Source: Diplonema papillatum (lineage: Eukaryota > Euglenozoa > Diplonemea > Diplonemida > Diplonemidae). Taken from it: a DNA stretch of 64,000 bases. The stretch's first letter is position 1. Each line of letters starts with the position of its first letter. Shown piece by piece: positions 43,254 through 53,363 of the stretch. The DNA lies in the NCBI GenBank assembly GCA_030068145.1, contig JAPJBO010000402.1:124001-188000 (forward strand). Direction: 5' to 3'. The translations under genes were made by a program, and so were the position numbers. Under the pieces are notes generated by a model. It was not told the origin of the DNA and made no database searches. It worked only from the letters and a program-made list of their open reading frames with translations.

Positions 43254-44411
43254 TCAGAGGTATTTTGAAACCTCTCCCGTTTTCAAAACCCGTGCCAGCA
43301 GCACCGGGTCCGCCCCGTACCGGATTGACACGTCTGCCAACCTCTCTCCCGACACCTCCTCGTGCTTCTGGATCCTGTCGATTAGGTGGAGAGGAATCTG
43401 CGTGCCGAGGGCCACGAGGCGATACAGCTCGCTTGCCGCTCCCCTCTTGATGGAGTGGCCGGTGAAGTCCCTCATCGCTTCCGACTTGGCCCACTCCCGG
43501 TCCAGCCCATCTGTGCCCATCGCCGTAATCTTCGAAAAAGGGGCAAGGGACCGGAACAATGCCGCGATCTCCGGGGTGAGGTCCCCCCGGATCACTGAGA
43601 AGCGGGAGTTCTTGAAAGGTGCCCGGCGGCGGGCCTTCGGAGTCTGGAACCAATCTATGATCACCTCGTCCGAAGCCACCCAGATAAACTGGATCGAACT
43701 GAGCGGCTGGGCGTCCCCCCACCGAGAAGCCGTCTTCCATGCCACCATAGCACACAGTAGCAAATCGGGGGACTGCTGACGCGCCCAGCTCATCAAAACG
43801 CCTTTCACGATGGGTCTCGCCTGCACCTCCGGCACAGCACCCCCAATCCCCCGCAAAGCCGACGCCAGCGCGCACAATGGCTGGTTGTCTAGCCCCATCT
43901 TGCCGAAGACCGCCGACAGACCCTTCGTGTATGCCAACTGGGCCTGTGGGCGCACGCTCGTAGCGAGTACGAACAGCGCCGCCGTGTCGGCATTGATTGG
44001 GATCCCCTGCGAACTGGTCCACCAGTGCAGGCGACGCCAGAGGTTCCGGCGGGTGTTGAGGGTGGACTCCGCCCACATCTGCCCGACCAGCTGCCACAAT
44101 AGGCCCTTCGCCTCCCGCCAACCGACATTCCTTTCGTGTGTCGGGCGGGTACGGCTCATGTCGCCAACCTTGGAGGCCACAAGGCGATGAACCGTTTTTC
44201 CCATCAAGGACGTCGGGTTGTCCGGGATCATGCGCACGTCGGTGTCGAGACTTTCGCTGACGTCGTTTTTGAAAACGGTATGGGTTGACGGAAGGGAGGA
44301 ATGAATCGCGCCCAAGCTCGGGTTTGTGTACTGCTTGTCTTTTGCTGCCACTGACGTGTTGCCACCCTTTCTTTGCATCACTTTGTGAGGGTGGCTTTTT
44401 GTGACTGGCAC
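43254..44411 (-). CDS. tyrosine recombinase of retroelement B (fossil)
   Basis: Motifs: KTASRWGDAQ (Arg I), FTGHSIKRGAASEL (His/Arg II) and SIRYGADPVL (Tyr). The order and spacing fit phage-integrase-type recombinases of the DIRS/Ngaro/VIPER group. Confidence 0.85.
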   Translation of the reverse strand: MPVTKSHPHKVMQRKGGNTSVAAKDKQYTNPSLGAIHSSLPSTHTVFKNDVSESLDTDVRMIPDNPTSLMGKTVHRLVASKVGDMSRTRPTHERNVGWREAKGLLWQLVGQMWAESTLNTRRNLWRRLHWWTSSQGIPINADTAALFVLATSVRPQAQLAYTKGLSAVFGKMGLDNQPLCALASALRGIGGAVPEVQARPIVKGVLMSWARQQSPDLLLCAMVAWKTASRWGDAQPLSSIQFIWVASDEVIIDWFQTPKARRRAPFKNSRFSVIRGDLTPEIAALFRSLAPFSKITAMGTDGLDREWAKSEAMRDFTGHSIKRGAASELYRLVALGTQIPLHLIDRIQKHEEVSGERLADVSIRYGADPVLLARVLKTGEVSKYL

Positions 44412-44435
44412 ACTTGGAGGCCGGGGAAACGCCAG

Positions 44436-45500
44436 TCATTTTGCATCCCCGGCCCTGGCGTTTCCCTGCCCCCTCTTTGGCCACGGCTTCCGCTCTTTGA
44501 ACTGAAAGCGCTTCTTAGCGTCCCGCCTTTCCTGCGCCGCAGCGACTTCAACAGGGTCGTCATCTTTTTCCGCCAAACGGCTGAGAAGCGAGCTCCTCTT
44601 CATGCCTTCCTCAACAAACTTCTGTTGCAACTTGACCTGCAGAAGGAGGTCGTTGCCCAAGGCCACCTGTTCGGGACATTCCTGCCAACCCTCCAACTGG
44701 GACGAAGATAGAACCCAATTCTTCAACATCCTGAAGTGGGTCTCGAGGATTTCCCCGCCAGGAAGGTGCCCCCTGCCTGTCACAAAACGCATCTGCAGTT
44801 TCGTCACCAACCTATCAGCATCAGCGTCCATCGCTTCCGCCCAGTCCCGGACATCATTCTGGTCTTCCGGGGCCTTGTAGTGGCTTCGCACACCAGGGGC
44901 TGTCGAACTCGCCCGGGGCTCGACGGGTGCGACCAGCTTCTGTCGCGCCGGGGCCTCATCCCACTTCCCCATCTTTTCCGCCATCATGGAAACTGCCGCT
45001 GCCAGTTGCTTCACCTGTTCACGGAGGTCATCATCCGAAGTAGTCGATGAAGGCAAGGTCGACACCGGAGTGGGTGGGTCTCGAGGCCCCTGCGCATCAG
45101 CGGGAAGAGGAACCGGATCACCGTCTTGCCAGCATCCCTTCCGAAGGGCCTCACCTTTGAAAGCCTCCGGCTTTACTTGCCAGATCTCCTGTGCGATCGC
45201 GGCAAGTCTATAGGGGCTCGCAATGCCCTCCAGATCCTCGTCTTCAACGCCCAACGCGCCCGCAATCACCGCTTTGAACGCCGCTTCGTGTTGGTTGGTG
45301 GGAACCGCCCTGACGTGGTGGCCGGCCCAAGCCAGCAAGTCCGCCTTGTTTATTTTCCGCCTCCCGAGGGGTTCGCCGATCTTGGCCTTGAATAGGCCCT
45401 GCAACCCCCTCGGGAATTCGAAATCATACACAGGCGCCCCGGCGCCGACATTCGAGAAGTACGTCTGCTCCGCCATAAAAGCAACAGCCACCCTCTCCAC
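44436..45500 (-). CDS. gag-like protein of retroelement B (fossil)
   Basis: Homologous to the gag-like frame of element A (YDFEFPRG, KGCWQDGDPVP). A later ATG at 45476 (MAEQTYFSNVGAG) is an equally good start. Lys-rich end, and a central helical stretch (LREQVKQLAAAVSMMAEKMG) that could form a coiled coil. Confidence 0.7.
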   Translation of the reverse strand: MERVAVAFMAEQTYFSNVGAGAPVYDFEFPRGLQGLFKAKIGEPLGRRKINKADLLAWAGHHVRAVPTNQHEAAFKAVIAGALGVEDEDLEGIASPYRLAAIAQEIWQVKPEAFKGEALRKGCWQDGDPVPLPADAQGPRDPPTPVSTLPSSTTSDDDLREQVKQLAAAVSMMAEKMGKWDEAPARQKLVAPVEPRASSTAPGVRSHYKAPEDQNDVRDWAEAMDADADRLVTKLQMRFVTGRGHLPGGEILETHFRMLKNWVLSSSQLEGWQECPEQVALGNDLLLQVKLQQKFVEEGMKRSSLLSRLAEKDDDPVEVAAAQERRDAKKRFQFKERKPWPKRGQGNARAGDAK

Positions 45501-45599
45501 GTCCCCCCTTCCTTTTGTTTGTGAAGGTGAAGAAGAAGAATGGAAATGATGGTTTATAACTTACGAAAACCTTGGCAGTATTCCCTCACTGAAGTGCAG

Positions 45600-45815
45600 A
45601 ACTGCGTCCGCTATCGTCCGCTAGCTCGGGAACTGCGTCCGATATCGTCCGCTAGGTCGGGAACTGCGTCCGCTATCGTCCGCTAGCTCGGGAACTGCGT
45701 CCGCAATCGTCCGCTAGCTCGGGAACTGCGTCCGCTATCGTCCGCTAGCTCGGGAACTGCATCGCTATCGTCCGCTAGCTCGGGTACTCCGTCCGCTACC
45801 ATCCACCAGCTCGGA
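45600..45815 (+). repeat. 31-bp tandem array, second block (about 6-7 units)
   Basis: Same unit and orientation as 40745-41455, placed just upstream of the gag-like frame of element B; the last units are diverged. Confidence 0.9.
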
Positions 45816-46690
45816 ACTTGCACCAAGATTCTCTTGGTGCAAGTTGTCCGAAAATCTCTAAGTCGGTTTCCCAGGGGACTGAGTTCAGGAATTGTTTGGG
45901 AAATGGATATGTACAAATTGCCAAATTTTTGAGGATTTGGAATTTTTTGGAAAGTGCGTCGTACAAGTCGTGGCAGCTCGGCAGATGCCGCCGCGAGTCA
46001 TCAGGAGCCGGTATCGACGAGGCGGACACGCTGTGTTGATGGTGCAGCTGTAATCCAGCGTATAGAGACGTTTTTGAGGCCTGAGGTGGGTAGGTCCCTC
46101 CCCCCCCCCCCCATTTTCGTGGGAAAAAAGTCCGCTATAGTAAAAATCCTCTCCCCCTACGTCGGACTGACATCCTTCGGGTGGTGTTTTGCCCCAAAAT
46201 ATTCACGTCTTCCTCATCAGCCGGGAAACACTTCAACCCACATGAAACCCGTCCCAGCAGAACACCGGGACCCCAAAAAATCCAAAACTCCAAAAAATCC
46301 AAAACTGCAAAAATCTCAAAAATCCAAAAAATACAAAAAATACAAATTCCAGGTTCAAAAAATACAAAAAATACAAAAAAATACAAGTCCAAAAAATACC
46401 ATAAAATACAAGGCTTCTCAACCCTGGGGGGGGGTAGGGGGTGCGACTCTGGTTAGGAACCCTGTACGTTTAATTATTTTCCGTGTATTTTCGTACTCCT
46501 GAGGCGTGCTCGGGGGTTTCCCCCCCCGGAAACAGGTTGTTGGCGACTTCTGACCCCAAGGCTGGTGAGGGGGCCGCCGAGAAACACGAAAGAAGGGCTA
46601 AAAGTGGTGAAAATGGGGCATTTTGGCCAGTCTGGCAGGGTGGCTAGATCCCGGGGCTGCGGCTGATTCCCAATGTGATCCTTGGAACAC
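45816..46690. other. intron sequence with A-rich tract
   Basis: An inverted pair (CACCAAGATTCTCTTGGTG, 45827-45845) lies next to the array. A tract of CCAAAAAATACAAAAAA-like units fills 46265-46405. No gene is supported. Confidence 0.5.
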
Positions 46691-46692
46691 CC

Positions 46693-46885
46693 GCGGAACA
46701 CCTTCGAGCGTCCCCGGAACACCTCGGAGCGTCCCCGGAACACCCCGGAGTGTCCCCGGAACACCTCGGAGCGTCCCCGGAACACCTCGGAGCGTCCCCG
46801 GAACACCTCGGAGCGTCCCCGGAACACCCCGGAGTGTCCCCGGAACACCTCGGAGCGTCCCCGGAACACCTCGGAGCGCCGACCC
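46693..46885 (+). repeat. 21-bp minisatellite (about 9 units)
   Basis: Unit CCCCGGAACACCTCGGAGCG plus T, with a second variant carrying CCCCGGAGTG. Because 21 is a multiple of three, all frames stay open and give heptapeptide repeats; I do not read this as a gene. Confidence 0.9.
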
Positions 46886-47017
46886 CACACTCGGATCCCC
46901 ACTGCACGCGCAGCCAGCGCCTCACTCACGTTTGATACACGTTTGACATGAATGTTGCAAACGCAAACGTTTGTCAAACGTTCAAACGTTCAACGTTTGC
47001 CATGATCACTGCCCTTG

Positions 47018-47102
47018 GGGGGGGGGGGAAACTTAGTTTAATGTTTAGGCAGGACACTGCCTCTCATGCATGTTCGATGCTAGCATCAAGTCTTCTTCGA
47101 AG
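47018..47102 (+). repeat. dispersed repeat with GATGCTAGCATC palindrome, copy 3
   Basis: A G12 run, AAACTTAGTTTAATGTTTAG, CTGCCTCTCATGCATG, CGATGCTAGCATCAAG and TCTTCTTCG, as in copies 1 and 2. Confidence 0.7.
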
Positions 47103-47575
47103 AGAGTGTAAAGTAGAAAAGGGAAAAGGAAAAGGGTGGGGGGGGGTTTACTGCGCGAGCGAAGGAGCAACTCGGAAGGGCTGCCGAAACAGCCAACAAA
47201 GGGGGAGTGTCATGCTGGACTGTGAAGTGGTGAAGTGTTGCCGTCAGCCGTCTTCTCAAATTTCATATGAGGGACGACGTTGAGCCAACATCTGGAGCAT
47301 CTCGTATGGACATGCTATCGACGGTCAAGGCGAAGACAAATCGGTAACAAGGCGCCGACGATCGGGTGGGGCACTCGCGGCTTCCGCAGAGGTGCTGCGT
47401 AGGACGTCAACGACTCGAACGGGCTTCCTCCTGAGGCCTGAACTGGACGTTTAAAAGAGGTCAAACCTGGAAGAAAGCGATAGACTGGACACTGCGGGGA
47501 ATCATCGTAGATGAGTGGCCCAGCTCGCTCGCCAAGGTGGAAGGTGGGGGGTTGACCCAGTAAGAAAAGGCGTAC

Positions 47576-47647
47576 TTGTCGTGGAGGCACATTTCAACGA
47601 ACCCACCGGCGTTGTCAGCGATCGGACCGTAGGCGTCGATCGTCAGC
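47576..47647 (-). CDS. H+-translocating pyrophosphatase, exon 2
   Basis: A 72-nt exon found by homology, with acceptor CGCGCAG and donor AA|GTACGC. It completes the Gly codon split from exon 1 and reads LTIDAYGPIADNAGG, a signature of all membrane pyrophosphatases. It ends EMCLHD plus two bases that join exon 3 as Asn. Residue spacing from DNAGG to the next exon's VTD equals that of known family members. Confidence 0.92.
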
Positions 47648-48291
47648 CTGCGCGGGTTGATAGTGTTTTAATTCGAAGGGGATTGGTTGTCCAACCATTT
47701 TCCCGCGCGCTAGCAGGCAGATCCGCTCAAACTAAGGCCGCAGTATGATGGGGAGAGCGGGGGGAGCATCCAGCCTTTCAGCTGCACTACTTCAGAGCCC
47801 TTCGCGGTGTTTTTAGAGTTTAGGGTCTCCGTGTGACCGAAGTGGGTTCTCTCTGAGCAAGAAAGGGCTATATGGTTACGGGTTGTATATTTGGTGCACG
47901 CTTTCATCATGGGTGTTTGCGAGGTTCTATTCTAGAATTCTGGATTTGGAGGTGAGGGGTCCGGTTCTACTGACCAAAAAAAACAGCTTTCCCATGCAGT
48001 GGGTCAAATTCAGTTCCTGACTCATTACACTGCAGCTGCAGGCGAAGTCCAGCTCGTGTGCGAGTGCAAAACGCCAAGGCGACATCGAGACCGAGCCGGG
48101 CTCAGCTCTCCAAATTGTACCCGTATTATTTACCATACTCTTTCAGTCCCTGGGTGGGTCGTTCTTATTGGTGCCGGGTGGGGTATTCTGGCGTTTCTGT
48201 GACGTTCTCTCATGACTCGCTGCTTGTACTTTATCCCGCGAGATTGTATCTTAGACTAAAAATGCGGACGAGCGTGCAATAAACGGTATAC
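47648..48291 (-). other. intron 1 of the pyrophosphatase gene
   Basis: 644 bp, donor TTGG|GTATAC and acceptor CGCAG. Exon 1's frame stays open for 20 further codons into the intron, which can mislead a frame-only reading. Confidence 0.85.
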
Positions 48292-49793
48292 CCAATTGCC
48301 ATCGTCGAAAGGATGCCCAGGGCGGCCAGCGCGATTCCGTACATCAAGCACATGTTGAAGGCGACGTAAATAGTGAGCGCCATGACGAAGTTCGGGATAA
48401 CAACCGACATGTACCCGACGGCCAACCCAGAGATAACGTTGGTTGCAGCACCACCGGAAGTGCACGCAAACGCGATTTCTTGGACCGGGGGCTTGTCGTT
48501 CGACGTGTAGTATTCGGTCGTGTATCCAATCACGAGACCCGCCCACAGGCCCATAACGACGCAGAAGGCGGCTTCCCATGAGTGTACAGTCGTTTGAAGG
48601 TAGTTGCCGTCAGAATCAGCGATGAGCTTAGCGACTTGAAAGGTGTTGGGGAGCACAATCTCGGCAAGCATGAACATGGCGATGGTAGCTAGAACAGTCG
48701 AAATGAGAAGCTGGAGCTTCAATACGTGCTCGACATTGTGCGGACCTGTAACAGGAGTCGGCCAACCACTGGTCACGCAGAGCGACGTGAGAAAGCAAAC
48801 GAGAATGCCGGTCCCTGTGATCAGAAGCGGGAACATCATCGCTCCGAAATTCGATGTAAGGTCGGTCGACGCGTACGCGGAAACAACCAACGCCGCACAC
48901 GTTGCCTCCCCGAATGAGCCGAAGAGGTCAGATCCCATCCCGGCAATGTCGCCCACGTTATCACCAATGCAGTCTGCAATCACCCCCGGGTTCCTCGGAT
49001 CGTCCTCCGGCAACCCAGCGACGACCTTCCCGCACAAGTCGGACCCTACATCTGCGGCCTTCGTAAAAATCCCACCACCGACTCTACCAAAGCAAGCCAC
49101 GGTGGACCCGCCGAGGCCGAACGCAGCAACACACTCATACAACCTCACCTTGTCTTCGTATCCTAGAAAGTGTCCAAACACGCAGATCATCACAAAAAGG
49201 GAAAGCAATCCGATGGAAGTCAGCGCGAACCCCATCACGATACCCCCCCGGAAAGCCGTAGCAAACGAATTCTCGTACTTCTCCCTTTGAGTATCGAAGA
49301 CCGCGGCTTCGTGTGCTGTCCTGCTGTTCGTGAAAACCGCAATCATCATTCCAATAGCTCCGGACACGCACGAAGCCAGTGCGCCGACAATAAAAGCGAT
49401 AACGCTGAACTTCGCGTTGGTCCATGAATTCGGACCTCCGCTCATTCCGATGAGGAAGTAAATGATGCCGGCCGCAAGGACGCTAAAGGCACCGATGACT
49501 TTGTATTCTTCTCGCAAGAAAGCCCCGGCTCCTATCCGCACCTTCTCGGAAGTGCGGTAGAGCTTGTCCATGTCGTCCGCATTCAGATTCACGCGCCGCA
49601 GACGCGCATATTCGCAATCACGGTGGCCGTCGCCGATCGTGATTCGGGCTATCTGCCGCTGGTTGTACAGTGCCCACAAGAACCCCAGCAACGGGAAACC
49701 CACGCACAGAAATGTTGTCGCGGCGTCGGATAACATCTTCGCCCCTTTGTTGCTTTTCGTTTTTAAAGTACTTCCTTTTACTCGTAAAGCCAA
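48292..49793 (-). CDS. H+-translocating pyrophosphatase (V-PPase, K+-dependent), exon 1
   Basis: The gene encodes an integral membrane proton pump that splits pyrophosphate to acidify vacuole-like compartments. Joining the four exons gives 817 residues, close to the usual 750-800. Exon 1 supplies residues 1-500 with about ten membrane segments. It also carries the catalytic cytosolic motifs DVGSDLCGK (248-256; plants have DVGADLVGK) and EDDPRNPGVIADCIGDNVGD followed by IAGMGSDLFGS (to 293). These Asp and Lys residues bind Mg-pyrophosphate in known structures. The Ala in GNTTAA of exon 3 marks the K+-dependent class. ATGs at 49793 and 49736 are both possible starts; the second begins directly at the first membrane helix (MLSDAATTFLCVGFPLLGF). 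Cys replaces Val in DVGSDLCGK. No promoter motif is supported. The gene spans 22.6 kb because of transposon-filled introns. Confidence 0.95.
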
Positions 49794-50565
49794 GGGCCTC
49801 TGGTCAGTCTTTTGAGCAATACGGTATGTAGGCGCGACACGACGATCCCTGGATCTGTTCCCTCTCGAAGGATTCGGGGTACGTGAAGTTGTTTTCGCCA
49901 GCTACTACGGTAGTAGCTCGTTTGCGCAAAAAAAGTAGGCACCTTCTTTTTTTCAGGGTCGTTGAAAACACGCGACTACTAGAAGGGAAGGGATCTTGGC
50001 TCAATCTTTAGGCAGAAGCCCGCCTCTCACATGGCTCAGCCCCACCAAGTCTACACCAAAGTCAAAAGGGCCTCCTTCCCGGGACACAGCTTCAAGTCCG
50101 TTCCTTTGATTACCGTTTGGCCGAGAGTCATAATTTCGCGCTTACGTGATCTAGTTCTGTGCTGAAGGTACACTTCTGCGAAAGGAAACGGAAGAGAAGG
50201 AACAAAAGACCTGTGTTGCGTACGCCGTTGCAGGTGGGTACAATCTGCCCGACGGTTGCAGCACTATTGTCGACAAGGTACAGCGTACAGGAGCAACAAG
50301 ATCTAAATGTACAAACCAGAGGAAATTCTTCCAAGGGTACAAGCCTAACAAGGAGAGGAGACGTTGTTTGTGTTTTGGACTGCCACGTGAGCCTTACCGG
50401 ATTTCTTGACAGATTCTTTCCGAGTCGACCCAAGTGCCTTGTTCTTTGGCCTACCGGTGGCTACTGTTGGCTGTTAAAAAAATCTCCCCCGTGCAGTGCA
50501 GCAAGCCAGACCCAGGTCCAGTCCTACTGTGCAGTAGTCTACAGGGGGGAAGCCCGATGAAGGGG
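49794..50565. other. upstream region of the pyrophosphatase gene
   Basis: No coding is supported. I could not identify a defensible promoter motif. Confidence 0.4.
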
Positions 50566-50568
50566 GGG

Positions 50569-50745
50569 GATTGCAAGAACGTGCTTGGAATGGGTATGTG
50601 CTCAACACCGCACTGGTCCCGTCCGCGCCGTGTTTCGGTCCTTTAAGCCACGGACACATAAGGCGGACCATCATCAGCGTGGAACCTGAGTGTCTGCAGA
50701 CAGGACTGCGGTGTGAGTCTGGTTTGTCAGGCGGCTGTTCGTAGC
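50569..50745 (+). repeat. ~170-bp dispersed repeat, copy 2
   Basis: Nearly identical to 51062-51222 and related to 2455-2625. Both copies here are preceded by GGGGGGATTG or TGGGGGGATTG. Confidence 0.8.
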
Positions 50746-51061
50746 TCGTCACAGCCAGGACCACCCGTGCTACTAGAGCACAGGCGAATCCGTCACGGGG
50801 AGAAGGCCCCTACAACCGTGTCTGAGCAATCAGTTAAAAAACTCAGGGCACTCGCCCTGATTGTGACTGCGACTCGCTAGGCAGCACTGACTTGTCTTCT
50901 TTTTACGGTGGCAATCTGCGAAGTAAACTCCGCAGAGCACAGTGGACATGGGGTTGCCGTGTGCAGCACCAATGGTTGAAGTACCAAAAGGAAAAGAGTG
51001 CGAGGAAGTAATCCTGCGTGCTGAGGGCAGCAAGTCGCGTTACGCGAAGTACCCTACTGGA

Positions 51062-51222
51062 ATGGGGGGATTGCAAGAACGTGCTTGGAATGGGTATGTG
51101 CTCAACACCGCACTGGTCCCGTCCGCGCCGTGTTTCGGTCCTTTAAGCCACGGACACATAAGGCGGACCATCATCAGCGTGGAACCTGAGTGTCTGCAGA
51201 CAGGACTGCGGTGTGAGTCGGG
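51062..51222 (+). repeat. ~170-bp dispersed repeat, copy 3
   Basis: Same as copy 2 over almost its whole length, ending GTGTGAGTC; a G-rich run follows. Confidence 0.8.
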
Positions 51223-51354
51223 GAAGGGGGGGGAGGGGGGTAGCACGGTGTGAACCTCATGCTGATCATCTGCCTGAAAAATTCCGGTAAACTGTGGAAA
51301 ACGGCACAAAATCCGAGAAAATAGTCGGAATAGTGACATTTCCGTTGAAAATGC

Positions 51355-51440
51355 TCAGTCAGCTATTTTAGCTATTTTAGCTATTTTCAGCTATAGCTAG
51401 CTAGCTATAGCTAGCTATCAGCTAGCTATAGCTAAGCTAA
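51355..51440. repeat. TAGC-rich palindromic microsatellite
   Basis: Repeated AGCTATTTT and AGCTATAGCTAGCTA units. Each TAGCTA is self-complementary. Confidence 0.85.
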
Positions 51441-51489
51441 CAATGCTGGTAGACTTGTATCGTAGGGCCTGGGGGAAAACCCGACGCAC

Positions 51490-52850
51490 CACAAACAATC
51501 CTTTTCATTTCCGGGTCCATTTCTCATCGGAGCTGATCGCGAGCAGGAATTCGAAAAAAGTCTGCCACGTGGAGTCACGGTGGACCAGCCAAGAAATGTC
51601 ACCAGCCAGGGATCGATTCCTGTCCTTCCCACTGCAAACCTGGTGCGGTTTCCACGCCCGGTGCCTGCATCTTGCAAGGACCCCCGAACCACGCACATAC
51701 TGGATGGTCCCTGGTCTATTTTTCACGGATCTCTCCATCAGAGCTGATCGCGAGCAAAAGGTCGTCGAAAAAGGTCTGCTGCGTGAACCAGCAACATAAT
51801 GCCACCACCAGGGGATCGATGCCCGTCCTGCTCATTGCACACCGGGTGGTTTCCAAGCCCGGTACTCTGCATCCTGTAAGAACCCACGGACAACGCACGT
51901 AATGTTTGATTCCCGGGTCTATTTTTCACGGATCTCTTCATCGAAGCTGATCGCGAGCAAAACTTTGTCGACAAAGATCTGCTACGCGGACCAGCAACAG
52001 AATGCCACCAGCCAGGGGATCGATACCGTCCGTGTTCAATGCACACCTGGTCAGGCTGGTGGTTTCTACGCCCGGTGCCCTGCAAATTGTAAAAACTACT
52101 GACCACGCACATAGTTTCTCGTCTCCGGGTCTATTTTTCACGGATCTCTTCATCGGAGCTGATCGCAAGCAAAAATTCGTCGGAAAAGGTTTGCTATGTG
52201 GACCAGCGGGAAAATGTCGCCAACCAGGGGATCGATTCCCGTCCTTCCCAATGCACACCGGTGGTTTCCACGCCCGGTGCCCTGCATCTTGCACGGACCC
52301 ACGAACCACGCACATACTTTTTCGTTTCCGGGTCTATTTTTCACGGATCTCTTCATTGCAGCTGATCGCGACCTAAAATTCGTCGAAAAAGGCCTGCCGC
52401 GTGGTCCGGCGGGAAAATGCCACCACCCAGGGGATCGATTCCCGTTCTTCTCAATCTACACCTGGCGGCTTCCACGCCCGGCGCCCTGCAACTTGCACGG
52501 ACCCACGAACAATGCACATACCTTTTCGTTTCAGGGTCTATTTTTCACGGATCTCTTCATTGCAGCTGATCGCGACCTAAAATTCGTCGAAAAAGGCCTG
52601 CCGCGTGGTCCGGCGGGAAAATGCCACCACCCAGGGGATCGATTCCCGTTCTTCTCAATCTACACCTGGCGGCTTCCACGCCCGGCGCCCGGCAACTTGT
52701 AAAGGGCCACGAACCACGCACATAGTTTTTCGTCTCCGGGTCTACTTTTCACGGATCTCTTCATCGGAGCTGAAAACGAGCAAAAATTCGTCGAAAAAGG
52801 TCTGCTACATGGACCAGCGGGAAAATGTTACCAACCAGGAAATCGATACC
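51490..52850 (+). repeat. tandem array of the 205-bp repeat (about 7 units)
   Basis: TCATCGGAGCTGATCGCGAG recurs at about 51530, 51736, 51938, 52149, 52352, 52557 and 52761. Each unit carries GGGGATCGATTCCCGTCC, resembling a pol III B-box in inverse, and CACGCCCGGTGCCCTGCA. The two units starting near 52350 and 52555 are nearly identical to each other, so the array is still being reshaped. Short frames in it are not genes. Confidence 0.9.
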
Positions 52851-53006
52851 CATTATGTGTGTGCACACGGCCCGGAGAGGGCGGGGGGGGGTACCAGGGG
52901 GGGTTTGGGCGACTCTGAAAACGAGAATGAGGCAGAAACTCTGGTTTCGTCGCAATTTTTTTGCATTTTTGGGTACCTACCTGAGGTTTTCTGACCCGTT
53001 TCCGGG

Positions 53007-53317
53007 GTGACCCAAATACCGCGAGATACTGAGAAACTCCGCCAAAAACGCAATTTTCGGGCACATTTGACCCCGAAACGCAACAAACCTCGAAAACAAT
53101 CTTCGACCGGAAAAATATCATGGGCGGGGTTCGAACCCGGACTCACCGGCCTGAAGGCCGGCGCCCGGTACTCTGCCACCCGCATACCTTCTGCGAGGAA
53201 AAAAAAAAAAGCTTGCCCGTCTCTTTCCAAAAACAATACACTTTTTTCATGAAGAAAAGCCGGGTTGGCTCGAATAGAGGCTATTCACATTGCATGTTCA
53301 TAGGACCTCCAGTCTCG
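53007..53317 (-). repeat. tRNA-like module without its satellite
   Basis: Consists of GGGGTGACCCAAATACCGCG, a tRNA-like core (53122-53190, minus), GGGTTGGCTCGAATAGAGGC and the end CCTCCAGTCTCG. The same block ends each composite unit to the right. Confidence 0.65.
53122..53190 (-). ncRNA. tRNA-like sequence, copy a (pseudo-tRNA or SINE head)
   Basis: The minus strand has GTGGCAGAGTACCGGG (A-box-like), a perfect hairpin CCGGCCTTCAGGCCGG and GGGTTCGAACCCCG (perfect B-box and T-arm). The acceptor stem pairs only partly. UCA in the loop would be an opal/Sec-type anticodon, but the loop geometry is wrong for a working tRNA. Best read as a tRNA-derived module. Confidence 0.5.
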
Positions 53318-53363
53318 AATCAACTCTAAGAAGTACGTGCGCTCGGCTAAGGCCGGCGCGTGG

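Larger units (their letters stand above)
41456..45520 (-). mobile_element. tyrosine-recombinase retroelement B, looks whole (gag-YR-RT/RNase H)
   Basis: Three long open frames lie in order on the minus strand: gag-like (45500-44436), tyrosine recombinase (44411-43254) and reverse transcriptase with RNase H (43227-41587). The recombinase precedes the RT, as described for VIPER elements of trypanosomatids; DIRS and Ngaro carry it after. The 31-bp array flanks both sides. With all three frames open it looks whole and young; I see no obvious breaks in the coding parts. Confidence 0.85.
32268..47575 (-). other. 15.3-kb intron 2 of the pyrophosphatase gene, loaded with transposons
   Basis: Bounded by AA|GTACGC and CCCACAG. 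From low to high coordinates it holds a foldback Mutator-like element (33736-35904), unassigned sequence (35914-37900), a broken YR retroelement, a 31-bp array, a whole-looking YR retroelement, more 31-bp units, an A-rich tract, a 21-bp minisatellite and a palindrome repeat. The two retroelements read in the same direction as the host gene. Confidence 0.75.

Noticed and set aside
48231-48291. Extension of pyrophosphatase exon 1 to its in-frame stop
   Set aside because: Homology stops at AIG, where a GTATAC donor lies; the next exon continues LTIDAYGPIADNAGG.
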